Source: DATKRB01 sp035532415
GTDB lineage: Bacteria; Actinomycetota; Acidimicrobiia; Acidimicrobiales; RAAP-2
Assembly: GCA_035532415.1 (NCBI GenBank)
Contig: DATKRB010000073.1
Span: 1 to 64,000 of the forward strand
Reading direction: 5' to 3'
DNA length: 64,000 bases
In this document: positions 44,594 through 53,968 of the stretch, one piece after another
Position numbering within the stretch: position 1 is the stretch's first letter
How the letters are laid out: each line of letters begins with the position of its first letter
The notes under the pieces: generated by a model
Seen by the model: only the letters and a program-made list of their open reading frames with translations
Told to the model about the DNA's origin: nothing
The model's database searches: none
Translations under genes and position numbers: made by a program

Positions 44594-47116
44594 TCAGGCA
44601 AATCCGGCAGTCACCTGCTCGTTCTCCTCGGCGTCCACTACCGCCGCCGCCGCGGCGACGCTCTGGCCGTCGTCGAGATTGACGACCCGGACGCCCGTGG
44701 CGTCACGGCCCTGCGAAGCGATCTCACGCACCGGCATGCGGATCGTGACCCCGCCAGTCGAGACCAGCAGGATCTCCTCGTCGAGCGAGACCATGAACGC
44801 GGCGACGACGCGGCCCCGCTTGGCCGTCAGTCGGATGCCCCGCACTCCCTGGCCGCCGCGGGCCTGCCGGTTGAAACGCTCGAGCTTGGTCCGCTTGCCG
44901 TAGCCGGCATCGGTCACCATCAGGATGTCGGTATCGTCACGAGCGACGTCAAGCGAGACCACCTGGTCCTCGTCCCTCAAGCGGATCCCGCGGACGCCGG
45001 CGGCGTCACGGCCCATCGCCCGGACGTCGTTCTCCGAGAAGCGGATCGTCATGCCCTTGCTGGTGACCTCGAACAGATCGTCCTCACCCCCGGTCGCCAC
45101 CACCCGGACCAGCTCGTCGCCGTCGCGGAGATTGATGGCGATGAAGCCCTCGCGCCGTGACTTGTCGTACTCGGAGAACGCCGTCTTCTTCACCTGACCC
45201 CTGGCGGTGGCGAACACCAGGTACTGGTCGGGCGGGAAGTCGCGTGTCTGCACGATGGCCTGCACCGTCTCACCCATCTCGAGCGGCAGCAGGTTCACCA
45301 GCGCCGTGCCCTTGGCGGTCCGCTCCTTCATCGGGATCTCGTGGCCCCGGAGACGGTAGACCCGGCCGCGGTTGGAGAACAGCAGCAAGTAGGAGTGGGC
45401 GGTGGAGTGGACCACGTGGGCAACGAGGTCCTCCTCCTTCAGCCGGGCTCCCTGCACCCCGCGCCCACCACGCCCCTGGGTCCGGAATGCCGCGGCGGAC
45501 ACGGATTTCACGTAGCCGGCCGTCGTCATCGTCACGACGATCTCCTCGTCGTCGATCAGGTCCTCCACCCCGAGCTCGCCCGGGTCGTGGGTGACGACGC
45601 TCCGCCTCTCGTTGGCGAACTTCTCGCGAATCTCTCCCAGCTCGGTGATGATCACCGCGTGCAACTTGTCCGAGTCGCCCAGGATCGCCTCGAGCCCGGC
45701 GATGGTCTCCCTCAGCTTCGCCATCTCCTCCTCGAGCTCGGTCCGGCCGAGACGGGTCAGGCGACCGAGGGTCATGTCGAGGATGTGGCGGCCCTGTTCC
45801 TCGCTGAAGGAGAACGGCTCGGCCATGAGCGAGGCCAGCGCCGAGGGCCGGTCGTCGGATGCCCGGATGGTGGCGATCACCGCGTCGAGCATGTCGATCG
45901 CCCGAAGAAGCCCCTCGACGATGTGGGCGCGGGAGCGCGCCTTGTTCAGCCTGAACTCCGAGCGCCGTGTGACCACCTCTACCTGATGGGCGACGTAGTG
46001 CGTCAGCACCTGTGCGAGGTTGAGCGTCCGCGGGACGCCGTCCACCAGTGCCAGGGTGTTGACCCCGAAGCTGGTCTGGAGCGGCGTGTGCTTGTAGAGC
46101 TTGTTCAGCACCACGTTCGCGTTCGCGTCGCGCTTGAGTCGGATGACCAGACGGGTCTGCTTGCCCGCCGAGGAGTCGAGCACCTCGGCGATGCCGTCGA
46201 CCTCGCCGGACTTCACCAGGTCGTCGATCTTCTGGGCGATGACGCCGACCGACGTCTGGTAGGGCAACTCGGTCACCACGATCCGGGTGGCGTCGCGCCC
46301 CTCTTCTATCTCGGCGACCGCTCGCATCTTTATCGATCCCCGGCCGGTCCGGTATGCGTCGAGGATCCCCTGGCGTCCGAGGATGAGGGCACCGGTCGGG
46401 AAGTCCGGGCCCTTCACGATGGTCATCAAATCGTCGGGCGAGGCCCCGGGATTGTTGATCAGGTGGATCGTCGCGTCGATGACCTCCCCGAGGTTGTGCG
46501 GGGGGATGTTCGTCGCCATCCCGACGGCGATGCCCTGCGACCCGTTCACGAGAAGGTTCGGGAAGCGAGCCGGCAGGACCTCTGGCTCTTCGGTCGAATT
46601 GGAGTAGTTCGGGATGAAATTGACGGTGTCCTCGTCGATGCCGGCCATGAGGTCGAGTGCGAGCGGCTGCAACCTGCACTCGGTGTACCGCATGGCCGCA
46701 GGGCCCTCGTCCGGTCCCGGGCCCCCGAAGCTCCCGTGACCGTCCACCAGAGGGTGGCGCATCGAGAACTCCTGCACCATCCGGACGAGGGCGTCGTAAA
46801 TCGCCGAGTCCCCATGTGGATGGTAGGTGCCCATGACCTCCCCGACCACCGCCGCGCATTTCACATGCGGGCGATCCGGTCGGAGGTTCTGGTCGAACAT
46901 CGAATAGAGGATCCGGCGATGGACCGGCTTCAACCCGTCGCGCACGTCGGGAAGCGCCCGCGAGACGATGACCGACATGGAGTACTCGAGGAACGAGCGC
47001 TCCATCTCCTCCTGGATCTCTATCGGCTCGACGAAACCGAGGACCGGGGCTTCCCCTTCCGGTCCTCTGCCGTTCCCGTTGGAACCGGCTGCGCCTCTCC
47101 TCGATTGTCGTGCCAT
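44594..47116 (-). CDS. gyrA: DNA gyrase subunit A
   Basis: The 840-residue protein has the winged-helix and tower of type IIA topoisomerases, with catalytic Tyr144 in AAMRYTECRL. The C-terminal beta-pinwheel has the gyrase-specific GyrA box QGRGGRG. The quinolone-determining region reads HPHGDSAIYD, so the serine equivalent to E. coli Ser83 (Ser104) and Asp108 are both present. A 30-residue Gly/Arg-rich N-terminal extension precedes IEIQEEMERSFLEYSMSVI. Located 14 bp after gyrB. Confidence 0.97.
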   Translation of the reverse strand: MARQSRRGAAGSNGNGRGPEGEAPVLGFVEPIEIQEEMERSFLEYSMSVIVSRALPDVRDGLKPVHRRILYSMFDQNLRPDRPHVKCAAVVGEVMGTYHPHGDSAIYDALVRMVQEFSMRHPLVDGHGSFGGPGPDEGPAAMRYTECRLQPLALDLMAGIDEDTVNFIPNYSNSTEEPEVLPARFPNLLVNGSQGIAVGMATNIPPHNLGEVIDATIHLINNPGASPDDLMTIVKGPDFPTGALILGRQGILDAYRTGRGSIKMRAVAEIEEGRDATRIVVTELPYQTSVGVIAQKIDDLVKSGEVDGIAEVLDSSAGKQTRLVIRLKRDANANVVLNKLYKHTPLQTSFGVNTLALVDGVPRTLNLAQVLTHYVAHQVEVVTRRSEFRLNKARSRAHIVEGLLRAIDMLDAVIATIRASDDRPSALASLMAEPFSFSEEQGRHILDMTLGRLTRLGRTELEEEMAKLRETIAGLEAILGDSDKLHAVIITELGEIREKFANERRSVVTHDPGELGVEDLIDDEEIVVTMTTAGYVKSVSAAAFRTQGRGGRGVQGARLKEEDLVAHVVHSTAHSYLLLFSNRGRVYRLRGHEIPMKERTAKGTALVNLLPLEMGETVQAIVQTRDFPPDQYLVFATARGQVKKTAFSEYDKSRREGFIAINLRDGDELVRVVATGGEDDLFEVTSKGMTIRFSENDVRAMGRDAAGVRGIRLRDEDQVVSLDVARDDTDILMVTDAGYGKRTKLERFNRQARGGQGVRGIRLTAKRGRVVAAFMVSLDEEILLVSTGGVTIRMPVREIASQGRDATGVRVVNLDDGQSVAAAAAVVDAEENEQVTAGFA

Positions 47117-47130
47117 GGTCGTCGCGCCCC

Positions 47131-49053
47131 TCAGATATCGAGGAAGCGAACATCCTTCGCGTTGGTCTGGATGAAGTGGCGGCGCAGCTCGACGTCGTCA
47201 CCCATGAGGACCGAGCAGACGTCGTCGGCCAGGGCCGCCTGCTCTACGTTGATCTGCAGCAGAGATCGCCTGGCCGGGTCGATGGTGGTCTCGCGGAGCT
47301 CGTCGAAATTCATCTCGCCCAGGCCCTTCAGCCTCTGGAAGTCCTGCTTGTGGTCGGGGTGCTCTGCCAGAAAGGCGTCCTTGGCCGCGTCGTCCTTCAG
47401 GTAGACCTTCTCCTTGCCCACCAACGTCGAGTACAGGGGTGGCTGCGCCACGTACACGAAACCGCCCTCCACCAGCGGCTTCATCTGCCGGAAGAAGAAG
47501 GTCAGCAGGAGGGTCCGGATGTGGCTTCCGTCGACGTCCGCGTCCGCCAGGATGATGACCTTGTGGTACCGGACCTTGTCGACGTCGAAGTCCTCCGCCA
47601 GGCCCGCTCCGATGGCGGCGATCAGTGCCTGGATCTCGTTGTTCTTGAGCATCTTGTCGACCCGGGCGCGCTCGACGTTCAGGATCTTCCCCCGGATGGG
47701 CAGGATCGCCTGGGTCCTCGGGTCCCGGGCGTCCTTCGCCGAACTGCCCGCCGAATTCCCCTCGACGATGAAGATCTCGCACTCACGGGGATCGCGCGAC
47801 GAGCAGTCGATGAGCTTTCCCGGGAGTCCCGCCCCGTCGAGACCGGACTTCCTCCTGGTCAGGTCCCGGGCTTGCTGTGCGGCCACCCGGGCCCTGGCCG
47901 CCAGGGTGGCCTTCTTGACCACCTGGTTCGCCTCGGTCGGGTTCTCCTCGAGCCATTCCGCCAGCTTCTCGTTGGTCGCCCGCTCCACCAGGGAGCGCAT
48001 CGGCACGTTGCCCAACTTGGCCTTGGTCTGCCCCTCGAACTGGGGGTCCTTGAGCCGTACGGAGACGATGGCGGTCAGCCCTTCACGGATGTCCTTCCCG
48101 TCGAAGTTCTCCTCCTTCTCCTTCAGGAGGTTCCGCGATCGGGCGTAGCGGTTCACCACGTTGGTCAGGGCCTTCTTGAAGCCCTCCTCGTGCATGCCGC
48201 CCTCGGTGGTGGAGATCCCGTTGGCGAAGGAGAAGATCCCCTCGTGAAAGCCCGTGTTCCACTGAAGGGCGATCTCCACCTCCTGGGTGTCCTCCGTCTG
48301 CTGGTAAGAGCCCACCTTCCGGAACAGCGACTCCTTCGACGCGTTCAGGTGCTTCACGTAGTCGACGATGCCGCCGTTGTACTTGAAGACCTCCTTCTTC
48401 CCCGCTCCCGGCCGCTCGTCCGCGAAGCGGATCTCGAGGCCCTTGTTGAGGAAGGCCATCACCTGCAGCCGTTCGGTGATGGTCTGCGCCCGGAACTCCA
48501 CCTCCTCGAAGATCGACGCGTCGGGCCAGAAGCTGACCGTCGTGCCGGTCCGACCCCTCGGTGCGTCACCCTCTACCCGGAGCGGTCCCTGCGGCTCTCC
48601 ACCCCCGGCGAAATCGAGAACGTGGTGCCGCCCCTCGCGGTCGATCTCGAGCACGAGACGGGTGGACAGGGCATTGACCACCGAGACCCCCACTCCGTGC
48701 AGACCCCCGGACACCTTGTACCCGGCTCCGCCGAATTTTCCGCCGGCGTGAAGGGTGGTCAGGACGATCTCCGCCGCCGACCGGTCCGGGTACTGAGGGT
48801 GGCGGTCCACCGGGATCCCCCGGCCGTCGTCTACCACCCGACACCCGCCGTCGGGGAGCAGGGTCACGTCGATCCGGGTGCAGAACCCGGCCATCGCCTC
48901 GTCGACGGCGTTGTCCACCACTTCCCAGACCAGGTGATGCAGCCCGCTGGGACCGGTCGACCCGATGTACATCCCGGGACGGATGCGGACCGGCTCGAGA
49001 CCCTCGAGCACGGTGATGTCGGCGGCGTCGTAGGACGCGGTCTCAGCCGCCAA
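47131..49053 (-). CDS. gyrB: DNA gyrase subunit B
   Basis: The 640-residue subunit has the GHKL ATPase (EVVDNAVDEAMAG, DDGRGIPV, GLHGVGVSVVNALS), transducer, TOPRIM and tail domains. Mg2+ residues of the TOPRIM are Glu431 in EGNSAGSSA and the ADADVDGSHIR aspartates. Asn433 replaces the usual Asp of EGDSAGG. The start is TTG, chosen because homology runs from YDAADITVLEGLEPVRIRPGMYIGS and no ATG/GTG precedes it; a 9-codon out-of-frame ORF overlaps it. Transcribed with gyrA. Confidence 0.96.
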   Translation of the reverse strand: MAAETASYDAADITVLEGLEPVRIRPGMYIGSTGPSGLHHLVWEVVDNAVDEAMAGFCTRIDVTLLPDGGCRVVDDGRGIPVDRHPQYPDRSAAEIVLTTLHAGGKFGGAGYKVSGGLHGVGVSVVNALSTRLVLEIDREGRHHVLDFAGGGEPQGPLRVEGDAPRGRTGTTVSFWPDASIFEEVEFRAQTITERLQVMAFLNKGLEIRFADERPGAGKKEVFKYNGGIVDYVKHLNASKESLFRKVGSYQQTEDTQEVEIALQWNTGFHEGIFSFANGISTTEGGMHEEGFKKALTNVVNRYARSRNLLKEKEENFDGKDIREGLTAIVSVRLKDPQFEGQTKAKLGNVPMRSLVERATNEKLAEWLEENPTEANQVVKKATLAARARVAAQQARDLTRRKSGLDGAGLPGKLIDCSSRDPRECEIFIVEGNSAGSSAKDARDPRTQAILPIRGKILNVERARVDKMLKNNEIQALIAAIGAGLAEDFDVDKVRYHKVIILADADVDGSHIRTLLLTFFFRQMKPLVEGGFVYVAQPPLYSTLVGKEKVYLKDDAAKDAFLAEHPDHKQDFQRLKGLGEMNFDELRETTIDPARRSLLQINVEQAALADDVCSVLMGDDVELRRHFIQTNAKDVRFLDI

Positions 49054-49199
49054 AGTCGGTCTCCACGCTCATTGCCACGGGCGCGCCTTTCAAAAGCCAT
49101 CGATCAGTTGTTCGCGTCGGGGGCCCCGGCAAGCCTCCGGTCGACCCACCCGAAGCGGACGCTCTCATCCTACCCGACGGGGTGCCCGGACCGGTGCGT

Positions 49200-49565
49200 T
49201 CACGGCCGCCGCACGATCACGTCGAGACGGGTCGGGGTCTCGCCCGCCAGCTCCCCGACCCTGCCCAACAGCGTCGCTCCCGACGCCCGGACCCTGGTCG
49301 CCCACGCCGGGTGGTCGACCGCGACGACCAGCACCCCGTCGACCAACCGGACCGGCCGGACGTGCTCGGCCAGGGCGGGTCCGGCGATCTCCGGCCACCT
49401 GGTGAACACCGAGGCAAGGGCCATGGCGTCGGTGGAACCTCCCCAGCGGCGCACCACCGGTCCAAGGGAGTCCTTCAGCGACCGCGGACCCTCCGGTCGG
49501 CGCACCCGCCGGCGGCGGCGGCGTCCGGGGTCCTCCGGCGGGGGCTCGGGTGGGCGCGAGCTCAT
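49200..49565 (-). CDS. DUF721/DciA-like protein
   Basis: The 121-residue protein has a basic, disordered N-terminus (PGRRRRRRVRRPEG) and a DUF721 domain (about 50-119, FTRWPEIAGPALAEHVRPVRLVDGVLVVAVDHPAWATRVR). DUF721 is related to DciA, which loads the replicative helicase in bacteria lacking DnaC; position between recF and gyrB is conserved in actinobacteria. The ATG overlaps the recF stop by 4 bp. Confidence 0.88.
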   Translation of the reverse strand: MSSRPPEPPPEDPGRRRRRRVRRPEGPRSLKDSLGPVVRRWGGSTDAMALASVFTRWPEIAGPALAEHVRPVRLVDGVLVVAVDHPAWATRVRASGATLLGRVGELAGETPTRLDVIVRRP

Positions 49566-50692
49566 CGGGGGGAGCCACCCCGGCGGTCCTCCCCCCGGCG
49601 CAGCCCTTGGACGTCGACCGTGGCTCCGACCCGCACCCCGGCGGGGAGAGGAACCGCGGTGGTCAGGAGGGCCTGACCGGGTGGCAGCAGGTGCACGAGG
49701 GCCCGGCTGCGGGCGGGGTCGAGCTCGGAGAAGACGTCGTCGAGCAACAGGATCGGCGGATCACCGGTCCTGGCCGCTATCAGGTGGTGGACTCCCAGCC
49801 TCAGCGCCACCGCGACGCTCCGCTGCTCCCCCTGGGACGCCTGATGTCGGGTGTCGCGCCCCATCAGCCCGATGACCAGGTCGTCACGGTGCGGTCCGAG
49901 CGAGGTCAGGCCCCGCTGGAGGTCCTCCTTCCGGGCCCGGCCGAGGGCTGCGACCAGATCGCCTTCCCATGAACGACGGTACGACATCGTGACGGAAGGG
50001 TTCCCCGGATCGGGGATCGCGCGCGCCGCCGGGGACCCGGCGAGGGATTCATAGGACTCGTCCACGAGGGGCGCGAGCTCCCTGACGAACCGTTCCCGGG
50101 CAAGGGCCAGCGCCGATCCGGCCCCCGAGAGCCGCTCGTCCCATACGCCCAGCGTCATCTCCACCTCCGGAGTCAGCCGACCACCGGCCTGGCGCAGCAG
50201 GGCGGCCCTCTGCCGCAGGGCCCGATCCACTTCGTCCATCTGCGCGGCGACCTGATGATCGAGCACCCTGAGGGCGTCGTCGAGCACATCCCGCCGGTTT
50301 CCCGGACCTCCCCGGACGACCGCCAGGTCGTCCGGACTGAACACGGTGATCCGGACCGCCTCGGCCAGATCGCGCCGGGTCCGGGCCGGCTGGCGGTTGA
50401 CCTGTGCCCTCGACCGGCCGCGCGTCACGATCTCAGCCTCCACCAGCACCGGAAGCTCGTCTCTCGTGAGCTGTGCCCGGACGATCGCCCGCTCGGTCCC
50501 GGCGCGTACCATCACCTCCCGCGGCGCTCCCCGGAACGATCGCTGCGTGCCCAGATAGGCCAGGGCCTCGAGCAGGGTCGTCTTGCCCGTCCCATTGGAC
50601 CCGGTGATCACGGTGGTCCCGTCCGGATCCGGGTGGAAGTCCACCTCGGCGAACGACCGGAAATCCTCGAGGTGCAGATGGATGAGGCTCAC
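49562..50692 (-). CDS. recF: DNA replication and repair protein RecF
   Basis: The 376-residue SMC-like ATPase has Walker A GSNGTGKTT (31-39), RecF signature FSPDDLAVVRGGPGNRRDVLDD, YRRSWEGDL, SQGEQRSVAVALRLG and Walker B ILLLDDVFSELDPARS. It loads RecA at gapped DNA. GTG start at HLHLEDFRSF by homology. The gap to dnaN is 61 bp. Confidence 0.95.
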   Translation of the reverse strand: MSLIHLHLEDFRSFAEVDFHPDPDGTTVITGSNGTGKTTLLEALAYLGTQRSFRGAPREVMVRAGTERAIVRAQLTRDELPVLVEAEIVTRGRSRAQVNRQPARTRRDLAEAVRITVFSPDDLAVVRGGPGNRRDVLDDALRVLDHQVAAQMDEVDRALRQRAALLRQAGGRLTPEVEMTLGVWDERLSGAGSALALARERFVRELAPLVDESYESLAGSPAARAIPDPGNPSVTMSYRRSWEGDLVAALGRARKEDLQRGLTSLGPHRDDLVIGLMGRDTRHQASQGEQRSVAVALRLGVHHLIAARTGDPPILLLDDVFSELDPARSRALVHLLPPGQALLTTAVPLPAGVRVGATVDVQGLRRGEDRRGGSPR

Positions 50693-50753
50693 CGGGTCGT
50701 TCCCACCACCACCGCCCGGCCGGCCGCTCCCGCGCCCACGATGGGAGCAGCGA

Positions 50754-51872
50754 TCAGGAGACCCTGACCGGCATGAGCAGGTACCGGAAGTCGTCGTCCT
50801 CGGCCCCACGGACGGTTGCCGGGCGTGACGGATCCGCTGTCTCGACGACCACCTCGTCGCCGACCACCGCTTCCACCCCGTCGATCAGGTAGGAGGGGTT
50901 GAACGCGATGACCAGGTCTTCTCCGGTGAAATCCCCGTCGACCGTCTCATCGGCGTCGCCGACTTCCTGCGACACGACGGAAAGGTCGACCCCGCCGGAG
51001 CGCATCGACAGCCGCACCGGCGTGGTGTTGTCCCGCACGAGCAGGCGCACCCGCCGGAGCGCTCCGATGAAGGACTCCTTTCCCAGATGGAGGCGGTTCG
51101 GGTAGTGGTCCGGGATCAGCTGGCGGTAGTCGGGGTAGGTCCCGTCCAGGAGCCGGGTGCTGATCCGTACCGGCCCGCGGATGAACGTGATCTCGTGAGC
51201 GCCGGCGGCCATCAGCACGGCCGGCGGCCCGTCTCCTCCCGGGGACTCCATGGCAGGTAGGCGTTGGAGCTCCGCCAGCGCCCGCGCCGGGACCAGGGCG
51301 TCGTCCTCGTCACGAAACCCCTTGGTGCCCTGAAGATCCCGCATGGCCAACCGATACGAGTCGGTCGCCACCAACCGGACCGTCCCCGAATTGTTCGTCA
51401 TGAGCACCCCGGTCAACAGCGGCCTGGCGTCGTCGCTCGAGGCGGCACGCACCACCTGGCGGAGACCCTCCCCCAGAGTCCGGGCCGGCAGCTCAACGGG
51501 GTTCTCCGTCGGTTGGGACACCGAGGGGAACTCGACCACCGGGAACGCCCGCAGGCTGAAGTGGGAGCGCGAGGCGGAGATCTCCACCTTCTCCTCACCA
51601 CCCTCGATCGTTACTGCACCGGGCTCGAGCGACCGCACGATGTCGGCGAGCAGGCGAGCAGGGACCACGCAGGATCCGTTCTCGATCCCGATGACCTCCT
51701 GGTCGACGCGGATCGTCAGGTCGAGGTCCGTCCCTGTGGCAGTGAGCTGGTTGCCTTCGCACACGAGGAGGAGACCGGACAGCACGACAGACGATGCCCC
51801 CCGACCCCCGACGGCGCGTCCAGCGGTGGTCAGGGATTCCACCAGGGAATCGCGCTCGGACCGGAATTTCAC
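50754..51872 (-). CDS. dnaN: DNA polymerase III beta subunit (sliding clamp)
   Basis: Three clamp domains in 372 residues. The N-terminus is KFRSERDSLVESLTTAGRAV and family blocks include PARLLADIVRSL, LLTGVLM, ATDSYRLAMRDL and FNPSYLIDGVEAV. The C-terminal RYLLMPVR is the clamp end. It tethers polymerases and Okazaki-fragment factors. GTG start with AAAGGA upstream. Length is typical. Confidence 0.97.
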   Translation of the reverse strand: MKFRSERDSLVESLTTAGRAVGGRGASSVVLSGLLLVCEGNQLTATGTDLDLTIRVDQEVIGIENGSCVVPARLLADIVRSLEPGAVTIEGGEEKVEISASRSHFSLRAFPVVEFPSVSQPTENPVELPARTLGEGLRQVVRAASSDDARPLLTGVLMTNNSGTVRLVATDSYRLAMRDLQGTKGFRDEDDALVPARALAELQRLPAMESPGGDGPPAVLMAAGAHEITFIRGPVRISTRLLDGTYPDYRQLIPDHYPNRLHLGKESFIGALRRVRLLVRDNTTPVRLSMRSGGVDLSVVSQEVGDADETVDGDFTGEDLVIAFNPSYLIDGVEAVVGDEVVVETADPSRPATVRGAEDDDFRYLLMPVRVS

Positions 51873-52170
51873 CGAATGTCGTCCTTTCGACCGGGAACAC
51901 ACAACTGGTGCATTCGAACGGGGAGAATTCTCTTCTAACGGTAATAAGGGCTGGGGATTGGGGATAGATCCGTGTTCATCCTGGCAGGAGGGCAGATCCG
52001 AATCCACCGGCGGAGGGGGTCGCAGGGGGCGGCCGAACCGCCCGGGGCCCCGAAAGTGTAGGGGCTGGGGACGGCGGCGGGCGGTTCCCCAGGGAACGCG
52101 ACGGTGTCCCCAGGATCCCGGCCCTTTGTCCACACGGTGCCCGGCGGTCGCCGCCGGGGACCCGGCGCGC
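51873..52170. promoter_or_regulatory. dnaA-dnaN intergenic region (candidate oriC or part of it)
   Basis: The 298-bp gap has one match to the actinobacterial DnaA box, TTGTCCACA, at 52126-52134, weaker boxes on the minus strand (for example CTATCCCCA near 51960-51968), and a short AT-richer stretch at 51925-51950. Most actinobacterial origins map here, but boxes are few. The same DNA must hold the dnaN promoter and end of dnaA. Confidence 0.4.
52126..52134 (+). promoter_or_regulatory. DnaA box (TTGTCCACA)
   Basis: Exact match to the 9-mer bound by actinobacterial DnaA, located 35 bp downstream of the dnaA stop. Confidence 0.55.
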
Positions 52171-53577
52171 TCACGTGCCCGACCTGACCTCATGGATGAG
52201 CTCGGTCACCTGCTCGTAGATCTGACGGCGTTCCTTCATCTGGGTGGTGATCTTGTCGACCGCGTGGATGACCGTGGTGTGGTCGCGGCCACCGAAGACC
52301 CGGGCGATCGCCGGGTAGCTGTAGTCGGTGAGGTTGCGCACCAGGTACATGGCCACCTGGCGCGCGGTCACCAGGGGACGGGTCCTGCTCGGGCCGCAGA
52401 TGGCGTCGACCGTGAACCCGTAGCTGGCGGCCGTCGCGTCGAGGATCATCTGGGGGGTGATCCGCCGGGGCTCCTCGGCCGAGACGATGTCGGAGAGGAC
52501 CCGTTCGGCCAGCTCGAGGGAGATGGGCTCGTGACTGAGCGCGGCGAAAGCAGTTACCCGGATCAGGGCACCCTCGAGCTCCCGGATGTTGTTCGTCACG
52601 TGGGTGGCGATGAACTCGAGCACGTCGTGCGGGATGTCCTCGTCGTCCGCCTCGGCCTTCGAGCGAAGGATGGCCAGCCGGGTCTCGAGATTGGGCGGGT
52701 CGATCTCGGTGATCAGGCCCGAGAGAAACCGGCTCCGCAGCCGATCTTCGAGCGTCTCGATCGACTTGGGCGGCCGGTCCGAGGTCAGGACGATCTGCTT
52801 GGAGGCACCCTTGAGGTCGTTGTAGGTGTGAAAGAACTCCTCCTGAAGGCCCTCCTTGTTCTCCATGAACTGGACGTCGTCGATAAGGAGGACGTCGCAC
52901 TCCCGGTAGCGGCGCTTGAACGCGATGGTGGTCGCCATCCTGAGCGAGTCGACGAAGTCGTTCATGAACGTCTCGGTCGTGACGTAGAGCACCTTCCGCT
53001 GCGGGAAGTTCTCCTGCACGTAGTTGCCGATCGCGTGGAGGAGATGGGTCTTGCCCAACCCGGAGTCCCCGTACACGAACAACGGGTTGTACGAACGGCC
53101 GGGGGTCTCGGCCACGGCCTGGGCCGCCGCGTGGGCGAGCCGGTTGGACGACGCGGCGACGAACGTGTCGAAGGTGAACCGCGGATCGAGGGAGACGGCC
53201 ACCGTCTCCCGTTGGGGTTGAGCGGATCTGCCGGCTCTGTGGCCGGCGGACCGGTCGTCGTGGTACGACTGGCCGCCCGAGGGAGCGAGCTCCTCGGGCT
53301 CAGAGGGATACGAGGAGGTCTTGTCGGGACGTTCCTCCACCCGCAGGCGGGCCGTTACCGCACTCCCGGCTTCGTTGGCCAGCGTGTCCTCGATGAGGGG
53401 AAGGAACCGGGACTCCACCCGCTCGCGCACGACCGCGTTCGGCACACCGAGCACGAGGACGCCATCGTTGAGCGAGATCGGACGGATTCCCGAGAGCCAC
53501 ATCTGCCACGTGGCCTCCGATACCTGGTCACGCAGTGCTTCCGTGCACCGTGTCCACAACCCGTCCGTCTCGTTCAC
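52171..53577 (-). CDS. dnaA: Chromosomal replication initiator DnaA
   Basis: The 468-residue initiator has domain I (about 1-80, WTRCTEALRDQVSEATWQMWL), a variable linker (90-145), the AAA+ domain (Walker A GDSGLGKTHL, Walker B LLIDDVQF, arginine finger region DRLRSRF) and the C-terminal DNA-binding domain with FGGRDHTTVIHA. GTG start chosen because GGGAGGAG lies 6 nt upstream; a longer frame from an ATG at 53625 reaches into DnaA-box-like DNA and has no family homology. Confidence 0.97.
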   Translation of the reverse strand: MNETDGLWTRCTEALRDQVSEATWQMWLSGIRPISLNDGVLVLGVPNAVVRERVESRFLPLIEDTLANEAGSAVTARLRVEERPDKTSSYPSEPEELAPSGGQSYHDDRSAGHRAGRSAQPQRETVAVSLDPRFTFDTFVAASSNRLAHAAAQAVAETPGRSYNPLFVYGDSGLGKTHLLHAIGNYVQENFPQRKVLYVTTETFMNDFVDSLRMATTIAFKRRYRECDVLLIDDVQFMENKEGLQEEFFHTYNDLKGASKQIVLTSDRPPKSIETLEDRLRSRFLSGLITEIDPPNLETRLAILRSKAEADDEDIPHDVLEFIATHVTNNIRELEGALIRVTAFAALSHEPISLELAERVLSDIVSAEEPRRITPQMILDATAASYGFTVDAICGPSRTRPLVTARQVAMYLVRNLTDYSYPAIARVFGGRDHTTVIHAVDKITTQMKERRQIYEQVTELIHEVRSGT

Positions 53578-53637
53578 CTGCTCCTCCCCACGTGTGGGGC
53601 AACGACAGTCCACAACATGATCCACAGGTGTGGAACA
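53550..53637. promoter_or_regulatory. Cluster of DnaA-box-like sites upstream of dnaA
   Basis: Near-matches to TTATCCACA/TTGTCCACA are GTGTCCACA (53550), CAGTCCACA (53606), TGATCCACA (53618) and, reversed, TGTTCCACA (53629-53637). The last two face each other around a 2-nt gap. They probably mediate dnaA autoregulation or belong to oriC. Confidence 0.45.
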
Positions 53638-53826
53638 CGGCTCGGAGCCGCGGTCGATCGAACGTACACCGTGCCGGGCGCCACGACTAGTGGCAACCCC
53701 CGATCTCGCCTAGCATCGGAGGGCGCCATCGCACGCCCGGAGGCCGGAGAGCCGTCCGAGCGGCGTTCCTCCGCGCCAGAGGTCCGGCGGAGCGGGGCGC
53801 TCAACAGCGGTGAAAGGCTGATCGAC
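53578..53826. promoter_or_regulatory. Divergent dnaA-rpmH control region
   Basis: The 249 bp between the divergent dnaA and rpmH genes must contain both promoters. The rpmH side ends with GGTGAAAGG as a ribosome site. No gene is visible. The genes on either side run away from it, so leading-strand orientation changes here. Confidence 0.5.
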
Positions 53827-53961
53827 GTGAAGCGAACGTATCAACCAAATACCCGGAAACGGGCCAAGACGCACGGGTTCCGAAAGCGCATGTCCACCCG
53901 CGGAGGCCGGGCGATCTTGCGGGCGAGGCGGCTCAAGGGACGTCACCGTCTCACCGTGTGA
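53827..53961 (+). CDS. rpmH: 50S ribosomal protein L34
   Basis: A 44-residue basic protein, KRTYQPNTRKRAKTHGFRKRM followed by STRGGRAILRARRLKGRHRLTV, nearly identical to the family consensus. GTG start with GTGAAAGG upstream. rnpA follows 7 bp after the stop. Confidence 0.98.
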   Translation: MKRTYQPNTRKRAKTHGFRKRMSTRGGRAILRARRLKGRHRLTV

Positions 53962-53968
53962 GAAGGCT

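Noticed and set aside
47110..49875. 921-codon plus-strand frame opposite gyrB
   Set aside because: Shadow of gyrB and DUF721; composition is not protein-like.
53578..53625. Longer dnaA from ATG 53625
   Set aside because: The extra residues lack homology and the GTG at 53577 has a strong ribosome site.
51343..53800. Long plus-strand frame opposite dnaN and dnaA
   Set aside because: Only its last 44 codons (rpmH) are a gene; the rest is antisense of dnaN/dnaA.
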